Source of the DNA: Anaeramoeba flamelloides
Taxonomy: Eukaryota; Metamonada; Anaeramoebidae
Assembly (NCBI GenBank): GCA_027625915.1
Contig: JANTQA010000057.1
Span: 8,432,001-8,496,000, forward strand
Length of the DNA stretch: 64,000 nt
Direction: 5' to 3'
The position numbers and the translations under genes are program-made. The notes beneath the pieces were generated by a model, which worked only from the letters and a program-made list of their open reading frames with translations, ran no database searches and was not told the DNA's origin. This document shows positions 1-11,735 of this stretch, in pieces. Within the stretch, counting starts at the first letter, position 1; every line of letters begins with the position of its first letter.

Positions 1-1860
1 TGTTGAATTAGAGACCATATATCAGAACTTATTTAACAAGATCTGGATTAATTTATTAAGGAAAAATCCAAATATCGCAAATATATTTTTATTTAAATTT
101 TTACCAATAACAAAATGCAATAAAAAAAAATTTTGTTTCAGTGATTATTTTATTATATTGTAATAATATTTAAGAGTTATTTTTTATTTTATTTTAAATT
201 TAGGTATAAATATTTTATCGATTAAAAAGTAATTTATATTTGTTTTATTCCAATTTAATAAATTGAAATTATTTTATTTTTTTTTTTTTTTTGATTTTCA
301 ATTATTATCCATTGCTTAAATAAAAGTTTTAGAAAATTAATCATATTAAAAATTTAATTTTGACCTAAAGAAATGATTTTCATTTTTCTCTTAATTGGAT
401 ATTTATTGAAATTTTTTCTAAAAAAAAAAAATTAAATTTCAAAGTAATTTATTTTTTTATTTATTTTTTATATCATAAAATTAGCAAAATTGTTTGGTGG
501 TTATTATTAATAAATTAACGTGTTGGGTTTTGATTTACTATTAATGTAATAAAATTTCTGATTTAAAATAATAAAATAAAAATAAAAATCTTTCAAAAAA
601 ATGTAAAAATGAATAATTATTATTTTTTTTTACAATTTCAAAAAAAAAATCAATAACTTAACTGCTTTATCTTTGAACTATTTTGACTTTTTATTATAAT
701 TAAAATCTGGATTAAAGACAAATAAGAAAATTAATATATTAGTAGATCAATATCATTTTAAATCTAATTTAAAAAACTTGATGAAATTGAGGCAAATCCG
801 GGGTGCTAAGGGATATAAAAATATACACAATTTCAACTTTGAATTCAATCATTTTAGCAAAAAATGGTTTCAAGAAAAAGTTAAATCGAAACTTTATTTA
901 TTTTTATTGTTTCATTTTGTTTTTTTAATTTTTTTAATGAAAGGTATTGAATTAATTTTCTATTTTTAGTGTTTTTTTGGTCGTTGGTACATATATTTTC
1001 AAACCTGTAAAAATAATTTGTAAAAAAAAATCTTATCATTATTTATTTATTGTTTTCAGAAATTGATTTGTTTTTATTATTGGATTGAAAGGAGTTAATA
1101 GCAAAAGATAGAACCACTTGTTTACCAGAACCACGAAACCCAATTTAGGAATTTTTATCCTTATTTTTATTTTTATTTGTATACTAAATCAAAAAATACA
1201 TTTTCTTATAATAATTGGGAAATAATAAAAAAGAAGATTAAAAGAAAGGTGAAAAACAATTTCTATGGTTCTAAAATCAAAAACAAAAATTGATAAAAAA
1301 ATAAAAACAAAAGAAAAAATAAATCAAAAACAAAAAAATAATATTTTTTTTTATGGTATAAAATTTTTTATAAGTAAATGGAGAAAAAAATAAAAGTAAA
1401 AAAAAAAAAATAACTCTTGGATTATATTGATATTCTAAATATTTATAATAATAGAGAAAAAAATCAAATTATTAAATCAATTAAAAAGTTCAATATATTT
1501 TTCCTTTCCATATACATCAATTTTTTAAATAAGATTGATTTGATATCATTAATACCCCTTGATGATCATAAACACCAATAATAATTTCTAAACTAATCCC
1601 GTTTCTATGGAATTAACAATATATCTTTTTTTCTACGAAATATAAAAAAAAGTTAAATAATGTTGGTTTTTGTCTTAAAAATGACTATTTATTTTTTGAA
1701 AAATACTGAAAAAGTATTTTAGAATATTTAAAACACCAAAAAAAATTTTTTCTACAAGGTGATTATTTATTCAATTTAACGTTATTTAAAATTAATAAAT
1801 GATAATTTTTGTTTCACAAACCAAATTCCAAATATTTAACTCTCACTATTAGTTAAAAAA
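1..1860. other. Non-coding AT-rich stretch
   Basis: I see no supported gene here. A 63-codon frame at 778-969 starts with a mixed-composition stretch but ends in Phe/Leu runs and matches nothing I recognise. Near 1110-1150 the words ACCACGAAACCCAATTT recur in the modular repeat block at 14.3-14.55 kb, so this may be a worn fragment of that family. Confidence 0.4.
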
Positions 1861-3800
1861 AAATGATAATATCCGTATCAAACCAATTAGTTCTGATATT
1901 TCAAGAAATTTAATAAATACTCTTTATGAACTTATGGATAATAAAGTAATTAATTATATTTGATTTTAATTATCCTATATTTTTAGTTAGTTTTGAAAAT
2001 TTTGGTAGATACAACGAAATTTTTATAAATATAAATAGAGTGGTTTTTAATTATATTTCAGATATCATCAGAATATATATATCCCTGAGCAAACAGAATT
2101 AGCCAAAATTTCATCAATTGTTTTAAAAAAGATTTAAAATGGTATTAATTTACTTATATATTTATTTTGTTAAATATTGAATCCAGATTTGGTTTATAAA
2201 TAAAAAGTCAAAATATTTCAAAGATAAAGCAGTTGTTGTATTGAATTTATTGTGTTTTGAAATTGTTAAAAAACAATTTTTTCTTTTTTTTAATTTTTTA
2301 AATTAATAAATAAGACTTTTTTTGATAATAATAATAATACTAAACATCATCCATTGGATTTAATTATAATTATTATCAAACAATATTGTTATTTTTTTGA
2401 TAAATATAATAAATCAAAAAAGAATTGATTAATGAGAAATTTTTATTTTTTTTTAAGAGCAAAATTTCAATAAATATTAAATCGAGAGAAAAATGAAATT
2501 CATATATTTATGACAAAATTAAAAGTTTAATATAAATGATTTTCAAACCCCCCAATTCATGTAATAGAAAATAATTGAAAATCAAAAAAAAAAAATGTAT
2601 AATACTTATATTTATTAAATTGGAATTAAATAAATAAAATTAATTTTTAATTGGTAAAATAATTATCCCTAAATTTAAATAAAAGATAAAATATAACTTT
2701 TAAATATTATTTAAAGCTAATAAAATAATCTTCGAAAATAAAAAAAAAAAAAAATATAAGTCTCAAAAATAAAAATCGGTTTATCCAAAAAAATGAAACT
2801 AATTAGAAAAAAAAATGTATTGGTAAATTTGTTGAAATTTCACAAACAATTATTGATCAATCAAATGATTAGATACCATCTACAAATTGTATGTGATTTT
2901 TATATTAAATAAACGCAACAGTAACCTTCCACCAACTATTGAAAAAAATTTCCAGATCTAACGATATAAATTACGTAACTGGAAAAACGGAAATGAAAAC
3001 ACAAAAAAAAGACAAAAAATGAAAATTGTTTTAAAATCAAAATTTTTAAAAAATTAAATTTAAAGTATAGTATTTTTAATCTTTCAACTGTTTAAACTGT
3101 GTCAATAATTTTGTGATATAGTTTATATATATATATATATCAATTTTAATTGAATTACATTTTTATTTCAAAATGGATATATAGGAATAGAAATTAAAAA
3201 AAAAATAATGTGGAAATAGTAGGTTTAATTGGTTAATATTATGAATATTATAGTAAAATAGGTCAAAGTTTAAAATCAACTTTTTTAAATCTGTTAAAGC
3301 TCAGCGAATAATTTAACAATATACCATTAAACTAGAGTTGATAATGAGGTTGTATAACAAAGAATTGTCTATAGTTAGCAATCTCATAAGATAATTAACT
3401 AAAAGTCAATAATCACTTCCAAGTGATTTCTATTGATACTGTAAAAGATCGATATATCTATTTAGAGAACTAAACCAAAACGATAATAAAACTCTTGATC
3501 AGATCCTTTTTTTAAATCATTTAAGGTCTTTTATTTTTCTTTTTACAAACAATTAATTTGCTTTTTATGCTATTTCAACGATAGTTTTTGGAAAGACAAA
3601 TTTTTGTTCGATTAAAAAACAGATCCAAGAAAATATAGACTTTTGAATCGAGATCAATTTTTAATCACAAAATGTGGAAATTATTTTGATTTTATAAACA
3701 TTCCCTAATAGAAATCGAGATTTTTAAAAAAAATTTTTATATTGAAATAGAAATCAGCCAAAATTCCATTATATACCCCAGAATTAAAAAATAAATAAAT
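1860..3800 (+). mobile_element. Very decayed LINE reverse-transcriptase relic (candidate)
   Basis: Three short segments in plus-strand frames resemble reverse-transcriptase motifs of non-LTR retrotransposons, in the right order. At about 1866-1964 the frame reads IKPISSDISRN and continues to LYELMDN, like the RPIS...L motif that opens LINE RT domains. At about 3427-3475 VISIDTVKD resembles motif A (D..KAFD). At about 3560-3640 YAISTIVFGK followed by SIKKQIQENIDF resembles motif C (YADDT.VF) and the helix after it. Spacing is wrong for an intact element, and 2745-3120 between them is a separate dispersed repeat that recurs at 51.64-52.03 kb, so the relic seems deleted in places and interrupted. 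Confidence is limited because each match is short. A protein search with the conceptual pieces against LINE RTs would decide. Confidence 0.35.
2745..3120 (+). repeat. Dispersed repeat R1, copy 1
   Basis: This stretch matches 51640-52030 in the same orientation. Shared landmarks in order are TGATCAATCAAATGAT (TGATCGATCAAATGAT in the other copy), AGATACCATC, CCAGATCTAAC, AAAAAAGACAAAAAAT and CAACTGTTTAAACTGTGTC. Identity by eye is about 75-80 percent with small indels. It lies inside the LINE relic, so it is probably a later insertion. No terminal repeats are clear. Confidence 0.6.
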
Positions 3801-4284
3801 TATAATGAGTCTTTTTTAAAAATTATTACCAACAGCTGAATAAATAAAATAAAAAATAAAAAATTATTTTTTTCGAAAAAATCTTGTAATGATTAATTAT
3901 TGATTTTATTTTTTTATAGTTAATATAGATCTCTCCGATAAGATTTGATTTATATTAAAATATTGAAAAGTGCATTATTTTTTATACAGAGATATATTAA
4001 ATTAAAATGAATTATTCTAAAAAGCAAGTGAATGTTCAGGTAAAAGAAAATTAGGTATATGGATATATATATATATATATATATATTATTTAAGACAATC
4101 CCAAAAATATAATTTTGAATAATAAATAGCCTACATCCCCTATAAAAGAAGAAAAAGAAGAAGAGCAAATAATAAATAAAAAAAAGAGAGAGGAAAAGAA
4201 AAAAATCAAATAAAAACGAGAAAAAAACATCGAAATAATATGATATTCATCAAAATATAAAAATAAAAATTAAAAGAGTAATTT
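3800..4284. other. 3' flank of the Mei2-like gene, with an AT microsatellite
   Basis: There is no gene here. A TA dinucleotide run lies at about 4060-4087. The purine-rich run at 4140-4210 reads as a Phe-rich frame on the minus strand and is not convincing as coding. Confidence 0.4.
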
Positions 4285-4329
4285 TTAATTCCAATTATAA
4301 ATATTTGTATAATTGTTTTGGAAGTATTG

Positions 4330-4360
<31 letters not shown>

Positions 4361-4730
4361 TGTTGTTGTTGTTGATTCAGATTATTATATTGATACATTT
4401 CCATTTGCTGTGGTTGATATTGGCCTTCGTAATAATATTTATTTAAATAATTGGGAGGTTCAAAATTTTGAGTATATTGGTTTGTCTGATTTTCGAAATG
4501 AATTGTATTATTTTTTTGGATTTGGTTTCTATTTCTATTTATTAATTGCTGTCTATTTAATAAATTATTCTGAAAATTATTATTAATATAATTATTATTT
4601 ATATTATTGTTGTTATTATTTGTATTCAGATAAACATTGCTATTTTGAAGATTCTCATGATTCTTATGATTTTGATGATTAGAATGGCGATGGTAATGGT
4701 TGCGATTATTGGTCAGGTTATTGTTCTGGC

Positions 4731-4775
<45 letters not shown>

Positions 4776-6042
4776 GATGATGATGAATATGATGATGATG
4801 ATGATGATGATTATGATTTTTATAATTATGATTATGATGATGATGATTATTATTATTATTTTTGTTATTTTGCTGTGAGCTTCTTTGAGAATAATTCTGA
4901 TTTTTATTGTTATTTCTTTTTTTATTATAATTTTTCGTATAATTATTTTTTTGTTTATTGTTTTTCTTTTTTCTGTAATTTGAAATTAATTTACTTCTCA
5001 TACCACCCGCCCGAGATAATTCAACTTTAATTTCTCTATTTTTAATTTGAGTGTTATTCAATTCGTTTATTGCCCTATCTGCAGATCTAAGATCATAATA
5101 TTCAATGAACCTATGCCTTAATTTATTTGGTGTTGATCTAATTTCTTTAATTTCACCAACTTTAGAAAATATTTCAAAGATTTGTTCGTTTGTAATTGTT
5201 TCATCTAAATTAAAGCAAACAACAGTTCCTTGATTTTGATCTTCATCCTTCGGATTTTCTTTTGGTATTGAATAATGAATATCAACTTTTTTCTCATTAA
5301 TTATTTGTCCTTGAACTTTTTTCATTGCTTCCATGGAATGTCTAATATCATAATATTTAATTAAAATAAAGCCTCTGTATTTACTTTTTGAATATATTTC
5401 TTTAATTTCTCCAAATTTTGAAAAAATATTATAAAGTTTTTCATCTTCAATATTCGAATCAATATTTCGTACAAATAATGCTTGATTTGGGTATTCTCCC
5501 AATGGGTGTTTTTTTCTTTCCTTCTTCTTCTTCTTCTTCTTCTTCTTCTTCCTCTTCGTTTTCTTCTTTTGGTTATTTTGATTTTGGTTTTGATTCTGTT
5601 GTTGCTGTTGCCTTTGCTGTTGTTGAATTTGGTTTTGGTTTTGTTGTGCTTTGAAATTTTGGTTCACTACGGTTTGTGGTTTTTGATTTTGATAAAATTG
5701 TTGTTGTTGATCTTGTTGTTGAGACTCTTTAATTTGAGATAGATTAATATTTGTGTGATTTTGTTGTTGAAATTTCTGCTGCTGGTGTCGTTGAATTTGA
5801 ATTTGATTGTAGTTTTGTAGTCGTGGTTGCTGTTGTGACTGATTCTGTTGTTGCTGTTTATTAACTTGCTGTAATGATTTTTCAAATGTCTGTTGTTCTT
5901 GCTGATTAAATTGCTGTAGTTCAAGTAATTGCCTTTGTAATTGTTGCTGTTCTTGTTGTTGAGACACTTCGATTTGGGATAGATTAATATTTTTATGATT
6001 TTGTTTTTGTTTTTGTTTTTGTTGTTGTTTTTGTTGTTGTTT

Positions 6043-6125
<83 letters not shown>

Positions 6126-6804
6126 CTTCTTGTTGTTGTTCTTGCTTTTGAGTTAAATTATTTTTTGATAAATCAGAGTTCGCCTTCCATATTGAACCAA
6201 AATGATAGGGTTTGACAAATTTTTGCTCTAATTGTCTTTTATTTTTAATTTCATTATAATTGTAATTTTTATTTTTAATTATTTCCTTTTCTCCAATGGA
6301 TTTGTCGTTATATGAATCATTGGAATTTTTCTGGTTGAGGATATTTTGTTTCTTATTAGTTGTGTTATTTGCCAAATTGTGAAAATATAATTCAGATGGT
6401 AAAGATTGTGTTTGTAAATTTTGATTGATATCTTGTTCTGGTATAGCAATAGAACCCAAATCCATATTGTTAGAATCTATTTTTAAATTATTACTTTGCG
6501 AAAATGATTGGGTTTGATTTTTATTTTCAAGATCATTTAACAGTTGGTTTTGTAAAAAAATCTCATTAAATGTTTGCGGTCTATTATCATTTTGATTAAT
6601 TTGGAATTTAAATTCAGTTGGTTTTTGATAGGAATTTGGATAATATATTTGATCTTCCATTATTTGATTCTGAGTATTTTCGAAAAAAGGATTTTTTTCC
6701 TTAATACTGTTTGGTGAATTATTAAATTCTTGTTTTTGGATTTCATAACTCTTTGAAAATGGTTTCAAACTAGTTTGTGTATATAGCATATTCAATGGTT
6801 TCAT
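4285..6804 (-). CDS. Mei2-like RNA-binding protein with two RRMs and large polyQ/polyN regions
   Basis: This is probably an RNA-binding regulator of the Mei2/AML family, which act in meiotic and developmental RNA control in fungi and plants. RRM1 (residues about 440-515) has RNP2-like LFVRNI and RNP1-like YRGFILIKYYD, then VDIHYSIPKENP. RRM2 (about 525-605) has GTVVCFNLDE, GEIKEIRSTPNK, RHRFIEYYDLRSA and ends with ELSRAGGMR. The linker and the YYD.R and SRAGG signatures are close to the paired N-terminal RRMs of Mei2-like proteins. The C-terminal Mei2 RRM (RRM3) expected after them is not seen. Residues 610-839 are Asn/His/Gln runs. A pure CAA tract encodes about 30 Gln near residues 225-258. 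From the ATG at 6804 the protein is 839 residues, but the frame stays open upstream to about 7068, so this ATG may be internal. It has no close neighbours. Confidence 0.85.
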
Positions 6805-7041
6805 TTGCTTGCCTTTTTTTTTTTTTATTTTCTTATCTTTGGCTCTTTTCTTCTTCTTTTTTTGTTTTTTTGTTTTTTGTTTGTGCTCTTTGTTCTCTTT
6901 TTTGACAATAAATTTTTCCTTTTTAGAATCTGTAGGTAATTGACTATGGAAAAAAACAGGAAAGGTGTTTTGAAATTCAACTTCTGTTTCATCTTCTTCA
7001 TCATTTAGAACATCAATGACCTCTATATCAGATTCGGATTC
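6805..7041 (-). CDS. Likely upstream part of the Mei2-like gene (exon continues past the first ATG)
   Basis: In frame with the Mei2-like protein, 79 further codons precede the ATG at 6804 without a stop or another ATG. They read as an acidic segment (SESDIEVIDVLNDEEDETE) followed by a Lys-rich, nuclear-signal-like segment (KKQKKKKKRAKDKK). This balanced composition is unlike the surrounding spacer, so the stretch is probably coding. The frame runs through an A tract and closes with a stop at 7069-7071. A CATAG at 7041-7045 (minus sense) could be a splice acceptor that joins an upstream first exon. I could not find that exon between 7072 and 7600. Confidence 0.5.
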
Positions 7042-7071
7042 TATGTTTTTTTTTTTTTTTTTTTTTAATTA

Positions 7072-7715
7072 AAATAATTTTGTGTTATCAAATAAAAGAT
7101 CAATGATATATTAAAAAAATATTATTATTTTGTAAAAATAATGATAAAAATAAAAAGTTTAATACAAATATCAATAAATTTGTGGAATGGTATTTATGAA
7201 TATTATAAAATTATGTAATAGGATGTTTAATAATATTTTAAGACGATAATTGATTTTGTGAATATATAAATTTGTAATAATATTCTTAGGTTGAAAAAAA
7301 AAAAATAAAAAGTAAAATCGTAATGATTTTTTTTTTTTTTGTTTGTTTATATATTTTTTAGTTAGCAAATCTTGTATTTGTTAAAAATTATTTGTTATCA
7401 AAAAAATAATTACCTAATTTTTTGATCTCTTAAAAAAGATTTTGGAAATGGATTTCGTTATTTTAAAAAAGTGAGTGCTTTTTTTTTTTTTTTTTTTTTT
7501 TGGATTAACAGAATTAAAACTTTTTTTACGTTTTCTATTTTAAAAAAGTGAGTAATCAAAAAATTTATAAACTATTTTTCAAAAATTTTGACTTAATTTA
7601 TAATGTTAATGAAAGTTGTTTTGAGGGTTTACCCCATATTCTTATCAAAAAAATATTTTCAAATTTTTAGATCAGAATCATTTTTTCTAATTTTTCAAAT
7701 TTTAGTTTTGCTTTT

Positions 7716-7767
<52 letters not shown>

Positions 7768-7925
7768 AAAAGATCAAATGGAAAAATCTACTTCTTCGAA
7801 AAGACCAATAATCATAAAGAAAATTAAGAATATGTAATGTATTTTAAAATGAATTTAATTATTCATAAAAAATCTTCTTGTTAACTTTTTTTTTAGTAAA
7901 AGTTCAATAATAAAAAATAGGTAAT
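7072..7925. other. Spacer with long T tracts
   Basis: I see no gene. The stretch has poly-T runs at 7321-7340, 7480-7500 and 7720-7765. The word TTTTAAAAAAGTGAGT occurs twice (about 7462 and 7541), and GTGAGT also belongs to the ends of the inverted-repeat element just downstream. Confidence 0.4.
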
Positions 7926-7929
7926 GATC

Positions 7930-8126
7930 ATTTCAAAAATTGTGACTCACTTTTTTTTAGTTTTTGGTTTTATTTTTTTTAATTTTTGAAATATCAGGCT
8001 TTTATATATTTAGAATGACTAAAAAGTGAATTACAAACCAGAGATCATTATTAGTTGTTCTTGAATACTAAAGGATAATTTTTTTTTTTCAATTTATTAT
8101 TTCGAGTGAGTCACAAATTTTGAAAT
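7930..8126. mobile_element. Short inverted-repeat element (MITE-like), family M5
   Basis: A 22-base arm, ATTTCAAAAATTGTGACTCACT at its left end, is matched in reverse complement by GAGTGAGTCACAAATTTTGA... at 8105-8126. The element is about 197 bp and has no coding potential. The arms differ at one or two positions. No target-site duplication is clear. Confidence 0.5.
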
Positions 8127-8339
8127 GCAGTTTACTTTTCTTTTCAATCCAACCTCTACCTCACATTCAAAGTTTATATCTTGACTTTTTAAAAACTTTA
8201 TTTTTTAGAAAAGGTTTTAATTCTCAAAAAGTGCTTGCTTTTTTAAAATATCTGTAGTTGACTTTTAAAATGTTTTTTTTTTTTTTTTTAATAAATATTT
8301 TTATTATTTTTGAAGAGAGAAAATTACTTTTATTTTGTG

Positions 8340-8715
8340 TGCCATTAGTTGTTTTTTAATTTGAGAAATAAAAAGAAAATTTTTGAAATTTTCTTTTTAT
8401 TTCTCAAATTAAAAAAAAACACTGTTAGCTTTTCTTGAGTTTTCTGTTTATTTGTAAAATCGATTGATTTTAAAAAAAAGTTTAGGAATTAGGTGAGTGC
8501 CGTAGAGTGTCGTCAAGTGCCTAGGTTTTCCAGAATTCAAAAGAATAGAGTAAAATCAAAGATTTAACTCAATTCTCTTAAATTATGGAAAACCTAACGG
8601 CGTTTTTCTTGAGGTTTTCTGTTTTATTTGTTAAGTGTTCTAGGTTTTTTTGAGTTTTGTATTTATCTGTGAAGTGTTCTAGGTTTTCTTGAGGTTTTCT
8701 GTTTTATTTGTAGAA
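8340..8715. repeat. Modular palindrome block 1
   Basis: The block opens with a long hairpin whose arms centre near 8383: GAGAAATAAAAAGAAAAT against its reverse complement ATTTTCTTTTTATTTCTC. It then runs through GTGCCGTAGAGTGTCGTCAAGTGCCTAGG into a second palindrome at about 8527-8595 (TTTTCCAGAATTCAAAAGAAT ... ATTCTCTTAAATT). CCTAACGGCG follows. The last part is tandem units of about 40 bp, each starting AAGTGTTCTAGG (near 8633 and 8679). It belongs to the same family as the blocks at 14.2, 15.5, 16.1, 37.3, 44.4, 54.4 and 62.0 kb. Confidence 0.8.
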
Positions 8716-8879
8716 ATTTTGTTAAAGAATTGCAAATTTCAATATCACTTACTTATGATAATATAAATGATGAATTCTTTTTATTAATACTATCAGAGGT
8801 ATTTTAATTTTTTTAATATTTTTATAAAATTCAGATATCCAGATTTTTCGATTTTTTTCATAGGTCGGAGAAAAATATT

Positions 8880-9170
8880 TTAGTATTTAAAAACTTAATA
8901 TTGAAAAACCTAAAAAGTAACTGTTTTTTCCAATTTTTTAATTTCAAAGATTTACTCAATAATTGTCAACATAAAAACCCAAAGAATGATTAGTTTTGTT
9001 TCCTTTTTATAAAGTTAATTGTAAAATCAATATAATTACAATATTTGTGGTATAATTTGTCAAAAGAATCTAACGGGTTAATTATTTAATGTTTGAAAAA
9101 AATCGAATTTTTTAGCAACTAATCTACATTTTGCGACAAATTTAAGAAAGTAATTTTTTTTTTGAAACCT
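8880..9170 (+). repeat. Dispersed repeat R2, copy 1
   Basis: This stretch matches 27500-27790 in EFL1 intron 2. Shared landmarks are TTTCCAATTTTTTAATT, CTCAATAA...CAACATAAAAACCCAAA, and CAACTAATCTACATT...GACAAATTTAA. A further piece at about 9850-9960 matches 27810-27910, so copy 1 holds an extra 650 bp or so between the two halves. Confidence 0.55.
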
Positions 9171-10100
9171 AAACTAAAAAAAAAATAATAAAAAATAACA
9201 TTTTTTCTCGGCATATTTATATTGGTTATTTCCAGAAAAAAGATCTTGGTTAGATAATACTCTACTGATTATGAGTATTATTGGTTTTTTCTCTCTTTTT
9301 TTTTTTTTTTGGAGAAATAAATAGTTGAGTTTATGGTTTAAGTTTCTAAATATTAAAAATAGAAGAGGCAGATGGATAGAAGAAATGTGAATTTTCTCTA
9401 GATCTTAATTAACCAGTTATGTTTTTTATAAAAAAAAATTAATAGAATTCAAAGGGAGTTGTTATTGGCTAGTGTTATTTATTTGGAGAGTTTAAAGAGG
9501 GTGAAGAAAATAACTTTTTAAAAATGTTGTAATTTAGAAAAAGTTAATTTTTTAGTTGAGAGTAATTACTTTTAATACTTTTATTAGAATTTAAAAATTG
9601 GTCTAGCTTTAACGATCTAAAAAAACTAATCAAAATTTTTTTTTATATTTTTTTTAATAAATTGTAATTCATCGAAGATCCTCACATTTAAACAAATAAT
9701 AACTCGTGCAATTTGACTCATTGTTTCGACAACAATCAAAATATTTTTCTTGCTGTGTGCTATAAATATCACCCTATCAAGAAAAATATATTGCTTATTT
9801 TCTCAACTTCACACAAATAACGACATATATTTTTTTTGCTATTTGGAGTCGAATATTGATAATTTAACCTATAAATTTGTGAAAAAATGCAGATTTTTTT
9901 CTTAAATTCTTCAATTTTTTTTACTAATTCCAGGATAATTTTTAATTACTGTTGCCAAAACAAAGCGTGCAAAAAAATTTAATCCGTGTTTCAAAATAAA
10001 AAGTGTATTTTTTTGTTATAGAAGACCTATACATTAACCTATCAAAAAAAAACAAGAATAAACACTATTAAATATGTTATTGATTTCTTAAAGTTACCAT
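9171..10100. other. Spacer between repeats
   Basis: No gene is seen. A small hairpin lies near 9737-9795 (ATATTTTTCTTG with CAAGAAAAATAT). The segment 9850-9960 continues repeat R2. Confidence 0.4.
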
Positions 10101-10108
10101 TTTGGAAA

Positions 10109-10497
10109 AAAAGTGAAACACAGTTTTTCATTGGGAACATTAATAGAACCTGAAAATGAAAAAGTAAAATCAATAAAAAGAAGAAACCAATTAACTCCAA
10201 ATAATAACCCATTATATTATTTTCAATCAACCCAACAAATACAATTGAAATCGGCGTTATTATCGAAATTGTTCGTGTGGTTTTGGAGATCACAAAAATA
10301 GTCAATTTTTTGAACAAATTTTTAATAATTGATCAATCAAAGAAAAACCATTACCAAAAGATAGTATTTAAAAAAACTGTTATTGTGCTTAATACTTCAT
10401 TTTGTGTTTATTTATTTATTTATTCTTTTTTTAATTGATCTTCTTCTTCATTTTCAGTAAGGTTCCCAATCAAAAACCGTGTTTAACTTTTTTTACC
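10109..10497. mobile_element. MITE family M3, copy 1 (uninterrupted)
   Basis: The left arm from 10113 (GTGAAACACAGTTTTTCATT, then GGGAACATTA) is repeated inverted at 10455-10490 (CAGTAAGGTTCCCAAT, then CAAAAACCGTGTTTAAC). The element is about 390 bp with imperfect arms of about 35 bp. A second copy at 22711-23303 shares the interior (AAATAATAACCCATTATATT, TTTTGGAGATC, AGTCAATTTTTTGAACAAAT) and contains another MITE. There is no coding potential. Confidence 0.65.
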
Positions 10498-10627
10498 TGT
10501 TTCACTTTTTTTCCACAATTTTTATATTATTAAAAAAGAATTATCAAGATAGGAAAAGATTAAATTGTAATTATTTGATAAATAAAAATGAAAAAAAAAG
10601 ATCATTTTTAAATTTAGATAAACAAAA

Positions 10628-11131
10628 TCATTTTATCTCTACAACTTTTGTAAATATCATGAAATTTTTGAAATAAAAGCATTTGATATTTTTTGAACCA
10701 TTTACATTTATCAAAGATCTAACCTCTAACGCCAATTTGAATCCGAACCAAGAATATAAATATGCCTTCCTATCTTCGAATACCCAAGTCTGAAAAAATG
10801 GCACGAGTTAAATTTTTGTAATGGGTTAAAGGTTGTCAATACAGGTTATTTACACCACGTTAGTATTTGCATGATAAATTGGAAATAACTTTTACTTCAT
10901 TATCCTTTTTTTTTTATTTGTAAAATTTCTTTCTCATGTGCAAAAAATGATGTCAAATTTAGTAAAAAAACTTCAAATATTAAGGCACTACTTTTTGTAA
11001 ATGTGTTATAGGTACACGCGCAAAAATTATTTCTTACTTTTTCATGTTTTTGATTCTCAAAAATATGTTAAAAATTTTTTTACCTCAATTTCCTTTTTTT
11101 CATAATCTAAAACATCTTCCTCATATTCCAT
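10628..11131 (-). CDS. Candidate two-exon small gene of unknown function
   Basis: Exon 1 (11131-11084) reads MEYEEDVLDYEKKEIE and stops exactly at a GTAAAA donor in phase 0. Exon 2 (10789-10628) begins after TTTTTTCAG, also in phase 0, and reads TWVFEDRKAYLYSWFGFKL, ending at a TGA. The spliced product would be 69 residues. The acidic LDYE opening is reminiscent of the N-terminus of UAP56/Sub2-type helicases, but no helicase motif follows, so I assign no function. The intron would be 294 bp, longer than the usual 99-190 bp here. The second half of exon 2 is AT-rich and less convincing. It may be a real small gene, or two exons of a decayed gene. Confidence 0.3.
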
Positions 11132-11735
11132 TTCAAAGAAGATTTTAAAAGTCGACAAATTTTACATTGTTTCTTTACATTTAAACCAACAAAATACTTT
11201 TATCATGTTTTTTCAAAACTGAATAAAAAATTGCAAAAAAGGAGAATGAAAGCAAAAATTTGAAAATATTTATTTGAGTTTATCAGTTGCTTTGGCTTTC
11301 AGATCAAAGATTCAACTTTTCAATTATCGCCCCAAACAGAGAGAAAACAGTTATTTTATCTGATTTTCAATCCCTTAATTTTTTAAAAGTGTTTTAAAAA
11401 ACTTTTTAATTATTCCATCAACGAAAATTTTGACAGTAGATCTAAAGAGGTTAGTATGTGGCTATTGACAAATCAGAAAGAAATCTGATCTTGGTTTGCT
11501 CAATTTCTTCTTATTCTTCTTTCGTTTTTGTATCATGAAAATTTAAAGCTTTTTTTTTTTTTTTTTTGATTAAAATATGTAGTTAATCTGTTCAAGTTTA
11601 AATTGATTTAAATTATATCCGAGAATAGAAATTTTCATTCACAGAATTGTCGAGACAGAAAATTTGTTTTTTTAAAAAAAGAAAAAATTACAGATTTTTC
11701 AAATCAAATTCAAATGATTCATTTTTGTGATGGGT
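11132..11735. other. Spacer
   Basis: No gene is recognised. A T tract lies at 11550-11567. Confidence 0.35.

Noticed and set aside
4305-4878. Plus-strand frames rich in Val/Ile/Met over the Mei2-like gene
   Set aside because: They are antisense readings of the Asn/His/Gln triplet repeats of the real minus-strand gene.
7603-7827. 74-codon plus-strand frame with a long Phe run
   Set aside because: It is open only because of a poly-T tract.
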